From Brachionus rotundiformis (Eukaryota; Rotifera; Eurotatoria; Ploima; Brachionidae): a stretch of DNA of 64,000 nt. A program made the position numbers and the translations under genes. The stretch lies in assembly GCA_016802295.1 (NCBI GenBank), contig JAESIW010000135.1, positions 161,180 to 225,179 of the forward strand. The letters run 5' to 3'. The notes beneath the pieces are model-generated. The model made no database searches. It worked only from the letters and a program-made list of their open reading frames with translations, and had not been told where the DNA came from. Positions 11,946 to 23,300 of the stretch are shown in pieces (position 1 is the first letter of the stretch; every line of letters begins with the position of its first letter).

Positions 11946-12461
11946 CGGCTTTCTAGTGTTAAAGCCATTAACTGTTTCTGAGCTAACAACACTTTCCAGT
12001 AAAGCATTCCACTTTGAACCAGAAAGTTTGAAAGTTATATCTTGATGTAGTTTGTTTGCAAATTTCTTTCTCTAGTTTCATTTTATGTTTTCTCCTCATG
12101 TCCAGATTCACATCTTTCATTAGGTTGATCTTCTCATGACGGTTGACTATTTTGAACTTTTGAAAAAGATCTCCTCTTAGCCTTTCATAAAGCCCTTAGC
12201 CTTTCTTGGTATGGCTTTTCCTTCAAACATTGAGCTAGCTTCGTTGAAGGGTTCCAAACACTTACAGCGTATTCAAGATGTGGTATGACAAGTTATGTAT
12301 AACAGTCTAAAAGTTTCTTTATCCAAACACACGAAAACATTCCTGATTTGACCTAGCAATCTGTTGGCTTTAGATGCCCCAGATGAACATTGTTTGTTCC
12401 ATTTTAGGTCATTAGGTCCTTTTCTTCCACAGTTTCTTTAAGAGTCACTGTCCCATCCAAG
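11946..12461 (-). pseudogene. LINE reverse-transcriptase remnant, 3' half (split by hAT)
   Basis: On the minus strand, frames through 12440-11950 read LVIPHLEYAVSVWNPSTK, then RLRGDLFQKFKIVN, then MKDVNLDMRRKHKMKLEKEI and FWFKVECF. These are the 'HLEYA-x-x-VW-x-P' and RGDLF-x-x-FKI blocks of CR1/Jockey-type LINEs. Several frame changes show it is dead. It is interrupted at 12469/12470 by the hAT element; the 5' half of the same remnant resumes at 15024. Confidence 0.7.
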
Positions 12462-12469
12462 ATTGGAAC
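12462..12469. repeat. Left 8-bp target-site duplication of the hAT element
   Basis: ATTGGAAC directly abuts the left terminal repeat and is repeated exactly at 15016-15023. Eight-base duplications are the hallmark of hAT insertion. Confidence 0.92.
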
Positions 12470-15015
12470 TAGTGATGTTATTTGAACAATATTTATTCAG
12501 ATAAATCAGATTCGAAGAAATATTTTATTTAAACCAAAAATTCGAATTTTTTAATGTCTTAATTAGAAACCAAAATTTTTTTTAAAATTAAGTTAATTAT
12601 TCAAATAAAATACGATCCAAATTTAAAAGACAAATTATTTTTTGATTTGAAAAAGTGATTTATTATTTGTTTAAATTAAAGTTAAATTCTTGAATATAAT
12701 AAAAAAAATATTAAATGATGGAAACTCTTAGTTCTGGTCAACTGCCTTTAAATACTACGCCGTGTACCACACAATCAAAAAAACGCAATTATAAGAAACG
12801 TTCTACAGTTCATACTCATTCGAGACAAGTAGATTTAGATGGTCAAATATACCTTTTTTGTAATTATTGTATAACTAAATATATATATTCTGGGTCAACA
12901 AAAAATATGCTTGATCATATTAAAACTACCCACCCGGAATATTTAGAAAACATTGAATTAAATGAAAACAGTGACTATGATGAAGAAATGGAACAAGTAG
13001 TTTCCCATCCTATTAAACGAAAAAGAATTGAATTAGCGCTAGATTTTATCTTATTGCTATTTGTCATTAGTGCTGCGTTGCCATTTACCATCGTCGATAA
13101 TGAACAATTTAAACAATTCGTCAAAAAACTGAATCCAACATATGAATTACCCGGTCGATATAAATTGTCGAATGAGATATTGGATAGACAATACGATAAT
13201 ACAGTTGTTTTAATTAAAAATTCCTTGTCAAAGGCTTTGTCTATCGCAATCACGCTCGATTTATGGACGTCGATTCAACGATACCCATATCTTGGAGTAA
13301 CATGCCATTTTATTGATGTTATTAGTTTTAAATTAAAATCGTTTACATTATGTGTCAAGCATTTGCCAGGACAACACACAACTGAGAACATTAAAGATGC
13401 TCTTTTTGAAATTTAAAAAAAATGGAACATTATTCCAAAAATAGTTGGTTTTGTTACCGACAATGCGTCAAATGTGGCAAAATTAGCAGAGTTTATCTCT
13501 CAAGTTGAACCTGAATTCTCGCAACGACGTGTCGGGCTCGCTCAATTTGGGTGTGCTGCACATATTTTAAATCTAATTATAAAACGCCTTTCTAAGTTGA
13601 CGAGTTCTGTTGAACTCGAACAGGTCGACGAAATAGATTTAGATGTTGATAATATAAATGTTCTTACGGCTAATGAAACAGAAATTATGAATAACTATCG
13701 TGAAGTTGTAACTAAATATAGGAAAATAGCATCAAGTGTTTATCAGTCGAACATTCTTTCTAATCAACTTAAAAATGCGCAATTGGTTTTAAATATGCAA
13801 AAGCATGAAATTTTACAAGACGTCTCGACTAGATGGAATTCCACTTATTTAATGGTCGAGAGAATTTTGGAACAAGCGGAGGCCATTAACCAAGCGATTC
13901 AAAGTCGTGAATGCAATAAAAAATTCGATGGCTTAAAAATATCAGACAGCGAGAAAGAACACATGGAAGAGATTGTTCAAGTTTTAGCATGCTTTTATGA
14001 AGCAACAGTTGAATTGAGTGGCTCAAAATATGTAACGCTCAGTATGGTTTTACCAATTTTTGAGAGTCTGAAAACAGAAATAACGCTGTCAAAGGAAGAC
14101 AAACCTCTAACTAGAATATTGAAAAAATTTTTATTTTATTGGGTTAATTTTTATTCGCAAAAGTACAAACTTTATGAGAAAAAGTTTTATATAACTTCTA
14201 CATTTTTAGACATTCGGACCAAAAATTTTACTCGCTTTAGTGCTGAAAATACGAAAAAATTTATGATCATTGCTAAAAAAACAACAATAGATATTTATTC
14301 CAATTTTTCTAATGAATTAAAATCAAATTTAGTACCAGTTCCGTCACAAAATGCACCAGTCACAAGTGAAAAAAAAAAAGCTCAGGGCTACGTTACAGTT
14401 ATTTGATAGTAATATTGAAAAAGTTTCAAGTAAAGATTTAAAAAAAATGGACCAAGTAGATTTAGAGATTGTACGGTATAATTCTGAGCCTTCAAAGAAT
14501 GTTCAGCCACTAGAGTATTGGCAACAGAACCATAAGTCTTATCCTATTCTCTATCATGCTGTGCAACATCTTTTTTGTATTCCAGCTACATCAGTTCCGG
14601 CGGAACAGCTTTTTTCACATACAGGTAATACTCTTTGGGATAGACGCAACAGATTGTCGCCACACAAATTAGACAAAATTATGGTAATTAAAGCGAGTTT
14701 ATAGTGTATTGTATTCAAATTTTTAAAAAATATTTATTAGACAATTTTTTATTCGATTCGTTTTTTTCTTTTTAAATTAATTCGATTTTAAAATTCAAAT
14801 ATATAATTAATTTTTTTCCTTTATTAAAATTTCTTTTTATTTGGTTTTAGTAATTGAATCTTTCATTTATTCAAACTTTGGAAACAAATAAAAATTTATT
14901 GGTTATTCCAAGTTAAATTTATTTTTGCTTGAATTCAATATTTGAATAAAATTGTCTAAAATTTGGATGAAATTTAAACAAATTTTGAAAAACGTCAATC
15001 CAAATAACATCACTA
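12470..15015 (+). mobile_element. hAT-superfamily DNA transposon, 2,546 bp, inactivated
   Basis: Complete element bounded by perfect 15-bp terminal inverted repeats (TAGTGATGTTATTTG at 12470-12484, its reverse complement at 15001-15015) and flanked by exact 8-bp direct repeats. It carries a single transposase gene disabled by one stop and one frameshift. The unmutated duplication and termini suggest a fairly recent insertion. The target is an older minus-strand LINE remnant, so this is a nested insertion. Confidence 0.95.
12715..14704 (+). pseudogene. hAT transposase, one in-frame stop and one frameshift
   Basis: N-terminal residues ~20-75 look like a BED-type zinc finger (aromatic and basic lead-in, CNYC, then HIKTTH). 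Next come ALSIAITLDLWTS, GVTCHFID and GFVTDNASNV, typical of the RNase-H-like catalytic core, then QDVSTRWNSTYLMVERIL. The C-terminus, SVPAEQLFSHTGNTLWDRRN plus RLSP, is the hAT dimerisation domain. A TAA stop at 13414-13416 interrupts ALFEI/KKWNII, and the frame continues unchanged beyond it. A frame change occurs near an A-run at about 14370-14380, after which the last ~110 codons are read in another frame. A host-domesticated gene is unlikely given these breaks and the intact terminal repeats. Confidence 0.93.
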
Positions 15016-15023
15016 ATTGGAAC
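15016..15023. repeat. Right 8-bp target-site duplication of the hAT element
   Basis: ATTGGAAC, identical to 12462-12469. Confidence 0.92.
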
Positions 15024-15115
15024 TGTATATCCAGTACTATTCCTATTTGGATCAATATAAATTGTTTTACACTTTAATACATTTAGTTCAGTAGATCATT
15101 TTGCTGTCCAGCTAC
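15024..15115 (-). pseudogene. LINE remnant, 5' half of the copy split by hAT
   Basis: When the hAT element and one duplication are removed, the minus strand reads on through CIKVKQFILIQI/TGYTVPILDGTVTLKETVEEKDLM, matching the RT segment 'KCKVLHLG...EEKDLGV' found just upstream of the palm-distal block in the left half. Frame is not uniform. The remnant fades out by about 15115. Confidence 0.55.
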
Positions 15116-16321
15116 TTAAAAAGAAGATAATGCTTCATTTAAACCAGTATGCTAGTTTGGTCGTAACCATTCAGCATTGACTTAGATGACATTCAGAGCT
15201 CTCTATTAATATATAATAAAGCTTTTAAGATGATCATAAAGTTTTTTATTTTCTACTCACCAGTATCCTTTTCAATAATCATTTAATTAATGGCTTAAAA
15301 GAATATTTTTCTTTTTGAATAGGAAAATTAAAATTTTTTATGATGATCTCATTGTCTTAAATAGATTTTATTTACAGCCACTAAAAATTTAATTCTTTAG
15401 CATGGAATAATTATGGTTAATTTTTGATTGAATTTGAAAACCCTTCCATTGAGAGTTCTTTTCCAAAATGTTATAAAAATAGAAATTTATATTTTGGGAA
15501 ATTTAAAAATAAGGAAAAATAAATTATTACATTAACTTTTGTATAAAATGAATTTATAAAAAATAAGAAAAGCAGTATAATCAGAAATAGAATTATTTTT
15601 TTTATCTATATCTTTAATAATTAATAATTAAGTTAATTAAGATTTGTCAATTTTTTATTTCCTTAAATTTAGAAAAAAAATGGATAATTTGAATTGATTT
15701 TTCTTATGTTTTTTTGCTTCATATAGTCAATTACAATTCATATAAAAAACTTAAATATAGTAAATATTGTTCAAGAATATACTTTTTAGCATATTTTTTT
15801 CTCAGCTTAGGAAATTAAACAATCTTTTGTAGCAGACTTTGTGCTTTTCCAGGATTCTGGTTTTTTATTGCTGAGAAGTCCTTTTCTATTCAAATAATAT
15901 AATTAATTAATGATTATACCATCATAAGGTGTATATTTTATGCCCAATCCAATTTTTAATTTTTAGTAAAAATTTAAGATTGTCTCTCATACTAAATCTG
16001 GAACATTTTTGGCAATACCTTTTTTTAAATTAAAGATTGCTTCAAAATTTGGCCTCATATCAAATGAATCACATTTTATCAAAAATTTTAATTTATATTT
16101 TTTAATAAACTTTTTATTTAATTATACTTGGATAAAATATTTGCAGAAAAAAAATATGCAATAAGATTTTTAATAAATAGATTTGCTCATGAAACAAATT
16201 CAAAATTTTGAAATTTAAATGCATCATCATCCAAAGCATATTTTTTCTTGACTTTAGAAAAAAAAAAGCATACACTTTAAAAATAAAATAAAATAAAATT
16301 ATTAAATAACTTTATTCTGAA
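15116..16321. other. AT-rich intergenic upstream of PSMB6
   Basis: Contains one member of a 30-bp direct repeat (15145-15174, one mismatch to 11636-11665). Otherwise no ORF or motif I can support. The last ~100 bases are the probable promoter and 5' UTR of PSMB6. Confidence 0.4.
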
Positions 16322-17149
16322 ATGATTGCCACCTCGGATATTACCATGCCAGACTGGCTAAAAGAGGAACACAAAACTGGTGTATGTTAATTAATTTTTA
16401 AGTCTACGATCACTACAATTTTATTCTTTTTAAAGACTACAATTGTTGCCGCCGAGTTTAAAGGTGGTGTAATTATCGCAGCGGACTCAAGAACTACAAC
16501 AGGGTATCCTAAAACCAAATTTATTTTATCTAACAAAAAACTTAAGTTTTTAACCCAGAGCTTATGTAGCAAATCGTGTAACTGATAAGCTAACTCCTTT
16601 GGCCGAAAGAATATTTTGTCTACGATCAGGTTCAGCTGCCGATACCCAAGCCATCGCTGACATTGTCAAGTACCACCTAGAGTTTCACGAAATGGAGACC
16701 GGCACAACTGCATTGGTAAACACAGCAGCTCATTTGGCCAAATCGATCATCTACAACAACAAGGAAAGACTGTTGGCTTCGGTCATGGTTGCTGGATGGG
16801 ACAGCCAAAATGGTGGACAAGTTTATGTTGTGCCCATTAGTGGTATGATAGTCCGCAAAAGTATTTACATCAGTGGTTCTGGTAGCATTTACGCCATGGG
16901 ATATCTTGACGCTTTTTACAAGCCCAATATGGAAAAAAAGGAATGTCTGGACATTGTTAAAAATGGTAAATTAACTAAAAAAAAATTCAATTTGATTTAA
17001 TTTATTGGAAAAATTATTAAGCTGTTGCCATGGCAATTGCCAGAGACGGAAGTAGCGGTGGATGCATTCGTTACGCAATTGTAACTGACAAAGGTGTCGA
17101 ACGAAATGTCATTCTGAACACTGAATTACCAAGATTTTATGAAAATTAA
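16322..17149 (+). CDS. PSMB6: 20S proteasome subunit beta-1 (PSMB6), caspase-like site
   Basis: Four exons: 16322-16381, 16436-16503, 16559-16965, 17022-17149 (220 aa); introns of 54-56 nt. Beta-1 supplies the caspase-like (post-acidic) activity of the 20S core. A 20-residue propeptide ends in Gly before the catalytic Thr, giving the mature start TTIVAAEFKGG. Counting from that Thr, Asp17 (AADSRTTTG) and Lys33 (NRVTDK) are both in place. Further matches are RSGSAADTQAIAD, VAGWDSQNGGQVY, SGSGSIYAMGYLDA and AMAIARDGSSGG. The catalytic residues and the Y-[VI]-ANRVTDKLTP block are characteristic of beta-1 rather than beta-2 or beta-5. An AATAAATAAA polyadenylation-type signal follows at about 17228. 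Confidence 0.97.
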
Positions 17150-17376
17150 TTTATATTTTGATTTAATCGACTCGTTAACTAAACGCCTTTATTATAAGCT
17201 TAAAGCTGTCTATAAACTTTTTTTTTCAATAAATAAATTTCTATAAAACCAAAATTTATTTTTGTTTCTATTTTTTGTTTTTTGTACCAATTAATGACCA
17301 ACATGGATGTAAAAATTCATTGTACGACAACAACATTGAATAAAAGTTTATTTTTGAGTTCTTGGTTTTGAAGAAA

Positions 17377-20300
17377 ATGAAAATTATTTTGACCACATTG
17401 GACGGAAATATTTATCCTGTTGAGGTTAGCTCTGATCTGGAGATAATTAATCTGAAAGCGCTGTGTGAGCAAGAGACTGGCATATCATCTGCCAGAATGT
17501 CTCTGACTTTTAATGGCCAACCTTTGAATGAAGCTAACAAAACTTTGGCCAATTATTCGATTAATGAAAATGACATAATTGTGGTTCAGGCCCAGGCTGC
17601 CGCGTCAAACCCATCCATTAATGTACCCCTGATTGATTTCGGATCCATAAATGTCCCACGCTCCAGACCAATTTCGTCACGAAATTCTCAACAAGCTTTA
17701 AGTGAGTTTTAATTTTTTTCTAATTAAATAATTAATATTGCTTTTAAGCGCCTAATTTATCAAATATGCTTCAAATGCTAATGTCAGATCCGTCTAATTT
17801 GGAGTCTATAAGGCAAAGATTTCCTGATTTAGCCAACGCAATTCAACAAAATGATACAGGTAAGTGATGTTTTTATTTTTAAATCCAATTTTGGTTAATA
17901 AAATGCCAAGCTGGCTGAATAAAGTGTCTGCTTTTTCATCAGAACTCAAACTTAATTCTCGTCAAGCTATCTAATATGTTTGCTGAGCTTTTTAGTTACT
18001 TAGCTAAATTAAAAAAGACAAACAATTTTCTTTAATAATAAAAAAAAAATTATATATATATATATATATATATATCTATAAAAGCAATATTGGGCTTGTT
18101 TTGTGTATAGCGGAAGATAAATATTTATTCCTGAGCTTTGCGCAATACTTTTCAATTAAAGTAAACCATTAGTTTACATTCAGCTCTTTGAGTTTCGTGA
18201 TTGGAAAATATTTTCTCCTTCGAGCATAAAACGATTATACAAATTAAAGAGTTTTTTATTAACTTTTATTAATTATTTTATTATTTAAAGCTTTTAATTT
18301 AATTTTTTACTAGTAACTTTTGGTGCAGAAATTGACTTAATTAATAGCAAAATGATAGATTGATTCGATTAAGTGTAAAAAATTTCTATAACTAATTTTA
18401 TTTGCCCAGGTAGTATAAAAATTTGTTAATTTAATTTAAATAAAAGTGAGAATAAAGATAAAGTAGTCATAAAAAATAGTTGTCTCTTTAATTTAAGTAA
18501 AAATTTCAATTATAAAAGAATTAGAAAAATTTGTTTCACAACAAACTTGTCTAAGACGGTTTAATAATAAGTAGTAGTAGTAGAAGAGGCAATACAATTT
18601 GGAACAACTTTCTGGAAACTTTTTGGGATTTTGTGCTCTCAATTTTTTCTGGCGATTTGGTTCACTTTTTCATATATAGTTAACTATTGATCTATACCCC
18701 TTGGTATAACTCTTGGTGTCCTGGCTATATAACCATTACTTTTAATCTTTGATATTATTTGCCAAATTATTTTCAAAAGAATTTAAAAAAGTTTATCATG
18801 AATATTTTAGAAAATCAATTAACAGCTAGAGCTCTAATTAATTAATAGTTAATAAACCATCCTAAGTGTAATTTTGTGATCGTTTGGTAGCTATTCTAAA
18901 CTCAGCAGGATCTCCTTGTAAGCCATTAATTAATCTAGTTAATTCGATTTTTTTTTAATTAGAATAAATTAAATAAATTTTTTATTTTTTTTAAATTCTA
19001 TTAAATCAAATTTAATAATGTATAGTTAGAATTTAAAATATTTTTTTTAAACTCTTATGATTTAAATTACAATATTTAGCAGTGCAAAATGCTTATCATA
19101 TTTACCATATATATGCCAAAATAATCCCTTTTTTTCATCTAAATCTTTCTAATTTAAGATAATTGCCAATGAATAAAGATAAGATTTATTTTATTTTCTT
19201 GATAATGACATATTTAATCTAAAACAGCATTTTTCATGAAAAGTAATTTGAGTCAAAGTCTTGGTTTTCATTAAGGATTATTAAATAACAGATATAAACA
19301 ATATTCTCTCATAAAAAAAAATTAATAAAAACATTTTTTTTGTTGGTAAATATTTATTAGGTAAATTATATACAATTAATATAATTGATGTTAGTTATGA
19401 ACCTTGAAAATTTATTAGATATAACTAACAATTTTCCAAATATTTAAAAATATAGTATATTATTTGTTATTAATTTAGAACAAGATTAAATGAATCGAAA
19501 GGCCAAATTTGCCTATATATTAATGCTAATCGGGTTATTTGTTTTCATGGTATCATTTTTGTTAATCTTGAACCATTTTTTGAACGGCGACTTCACCAGA
19601 TCATCACACGTGAACTTAAAAGACAAAAATATCACCCTTTACATAAACACTAATAAGCCAGATCCAAATTTGTATCTTAAGCTCTACTGTAGCTTTAAAG
19701 ATTACATCTCAGATAGTGAGCTGAATGAAGACACGGCTCATTTGAACATAATTCAGTCCAAGTGCTTTAAGGTTTTTTTTGGTTTTTTACTTTGTTCCAG
19801 TGACAAAGTCTATTTTGTAGTTATAATTCTCATATGTGTACTTGGGTTTTGTCTTTTGACCAATGGGTGCATCAATTTTTACAAATATGACATTAGTTTG
19901 CTGGCCATACCACGCAGTAGTTCCACCATGTCCGAAATTAACCAAAAAATGAAGCATTCGGACTCTGACCTTTGCTGTATAAGGAGTAGACTGGCATCGT
20001 CTAATTTGTTGTCTGAACGTAAGTGTCCCTTTGCTTACGAAGAATTGCCAACATTTATGGTCACCAATGACTATAGTCAAATAGTAGGATCAAGACTTGG
20101 CAGCTATCGGAGCACTGATTCCAGACTCACGCCAAATTCACCATTCTTGTTGGACAAAAGCTATGGCACCTGTACTTCTTCTGACATTAATCAAAGCGAG
20201 CCGAAAACAAAATCTGTTAATTTCAAATTTGAAAGGCCCCACAGGTATCGTGGTCTTAGTTCAGGCTCATCTCTCAAATTTGTAGGCTGTGATGAAATAT

Positions 20301-23300
20301 TTTTATAATTTAATCAAATTTTATCTTATTTGTTTATCATATGAGAGCTCATTATTAAAAAAAGGTTTATATAATTATTTATTTTTGTACTTTTTTTTCA
20401 TTTTATGTTTAATAATTGTTTTTATTTATTATTATATTTAAGAAATCATAGTTGGAGTTTAAAATAAAAAAGTGATAATTTGTTCTAATAATTGTTAAAA
20501 ATTTAATAATAATTTTATATCCTCCTGGTCTCAGTTAAAAATTTTGCTAGTTAAATCCTCTTTTAATGCCTTAATGACACCAAGAACAAAAAATTAATTA
20601 AAGTTAATATCTTTAAGTCATTTTTAACCAATTACCAAGGAGTTGAAAGTATTTACAAAAATCTTACAATGATTTATATTTGAAAAAATTCTTTCAAAAT
20701 GATAAATTATCAGTATAGATTACATAATAATTTATCAAAAAGACTTAAGATATTTTTTTCTAAAGTTCGATCAATCTATCATTGAAAGTATGATGTTGAT
20801 TAATTTATTTGATCTATAATGATTGTAGAGCACCATGTTTAACAGCTAAATTACTTTTGTTTATAATCTTTGGATAAAAATATTCAAATTATTAATATTC
20901 TCTATTTGTAATGATCAAAGTCGTTTTTTTTCCTATTCTAATTTAATTTAAAAAGAAAATTAATTGAATTAATCATTTATTTTAAAATTAATTAAATATT
21001 ATTGTTAATTTAATAAAAATAATAAACAAGGATCGATCTGACAAAGATTTATTGATGATACCAAGATTAAAATTGGTCAATATGTGCTTTATTTAGTAAG
21101 AATTGAATTCTTCCATGGTAAATAAAATCTACCATAAAATAATATATTTCTTAATTAATTAAAAAAAAAAGAATAAATAAAAAAGAAGGCCTAAATTTTA
21201 TTAATGGCATTTAAATAAAACTATTTACATAAAATGTTTTAAGCTAGTATGAGTTTATCTTTAAGAAAACAAATTGTTATTAATAACATATTTGTAATGA
21301 TGAAAATATTTGGCATTTTAATCTTTGGAAGGAATGATCCAAACAGATAGATAATTAATTATTGTCAAGCAGAGGAAAGCTTGGGTTGTGCTTGGTGGCT
21401 TCATTGTGCTCTTTGTTAATGACTCGGTCGAATTCGCTGGCCCTGGCCACAATAACCTTTGCCTGAGTATCCTTTTTAGAGTAGATCACAATTACCATGC
21501 CGAAAAATATCATGACTATGCCAATAACCAAAAAGCTCACTGCTCCTAAGATTACCACTGCGTTGGAGCATGTATTGGCCATTTTGCACACATTCTTTGA
21601 AAAAACTAGGACAAAACAGATTGAACTAAATACCAAGAGCAAAACACTGAGAACAAGAGTCAACAAACCGCACGGTTTGGTATAATTCCAGAAATTTTTC
21701 TCCTGTCCAATATGTTCCAATGAATGGACATGGTCTTCATTCTTCATGGACAACTTGTGAATGCTTGAGCTGGACACAGAGCTTTCCTTGCGCTTCAGAT
21801 TCGACTCAGAAGAGAGGTTTTTGTTGCTTGAAAATGTGATGTTGGAGGCCGATAGGTTGTTTCTTGAGCTGCGGTGCGAGTCTTGCTTGTTGAGGCCCTC
21901 GCTGTGCGAACCGTGGAGCACGTTTATGCCTAGGAGACTCGAGTGAACCGAGGCGTCTTTGGCATGAGAGCGCTGGTAGTTCAGGTGATGATGGTGGGGC
22001 GGCAAGTGGTACTGGCTGCTGCGACTGTGCCCGTTCGGGCTGTACATGTTGTGCTCACAGTTGTATATGTTGGGCGTGAAAAGGCCCGTCTGAACTGTCG
22101 AATGCATTCCAACAAGTCTTTATCTATTCTTTAATTAATTAGAAATTTTTGTTGAGTTAAAAACAAATGAATATCTGCCTGCAATAAAAAAAAATAGAAA
22201 AAAATCTATAAAAATTTTCTGCTCCCAATGATAAAAAGTTATAAATCAAAACTAATCATATTTTCAGCATTTTTATTCAAACTAACATTTTTTTCTAAAC
22301 TTATATTGATTTCTTATTTCGTATTTGGCTTTGTTGCTAATCGAATATAAATATGCTAAATTATGGCAGCAACCCTGGACGCTTTGCCAAATATAATTAA
22401 GCTATTGCGTAACACAAAGCATAGAATAGATAATACACTTCTAAGCTGGTGCTCTAAGCTCTACAGGCAAATGTATCCCATTTACATATGGAAATTGTTG
22501 TTCGATAAAAATCTTATGTAAAAATCGATGTACTTTTTTGTACATTGTTTTACTACCATCTTCATCATTATTAGTGTTTAATCTATGAGCTTAAGCTTTT
22601 TAAATCGAAAGTTAATCAATCTCTTGGCATTCTTCAGATCAATCATTTGCTCATAGGTCTGGCAAACAAACAAATAATTTAAAACTGATTGCTTGAAAAA
22701 CATGGAAGAAATAGAGTTTGTCCAAAGGGCTCACAAAAATCTATTCTATCAATCTATTAAGAAACTTCTAAATTAAATTGTATTCATCCTACTAAAACAA
22801 AAATTATTCATTCTCCTAATAGTTAAATTTAAAAAAATAATTATCTATTTGTATATAAATTTATTTTAGAAATCAGAGAGTTTAAAGTACCAAATAAGAA
22901 AAAACAAATTTTTAAAAAATATTTCCACTAATTTAAGTCATGAAATTGGATTATATCTTCTGTTTCCTTTTGTTTCTCAGCCGAAATTTTTAATTAATTC
23001 AAAAAAAAGCTTTTTCCTTTGAGACCTTTGTCAAAAGCAAACTAAAATTACCAAATCGCAAGAATAGCCAATTTGTTCAATATAAAAATCTAAAAATAAG
23101 TTCAATTTTCTGAAATCGATTAACTTGATATTTTCTTAAGTATTTATCAAAATAAGAAGATTTCCGTATTATTTTTAGTTAATAGTTAATTTTTAATATT
23201 CTATATTTAAAATTCTATTTACCATTTTACCAAATAGCTTCTAGTATCTACGAAAAATCTAAAGTAATTTAATATCAAATTAATCTGAATTTTTTTCCCA

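Noticed and set aside
12975..13253. 92-codon minus-strand ORF
   Set aside because: Antisense shadow inside the hAT transposase.
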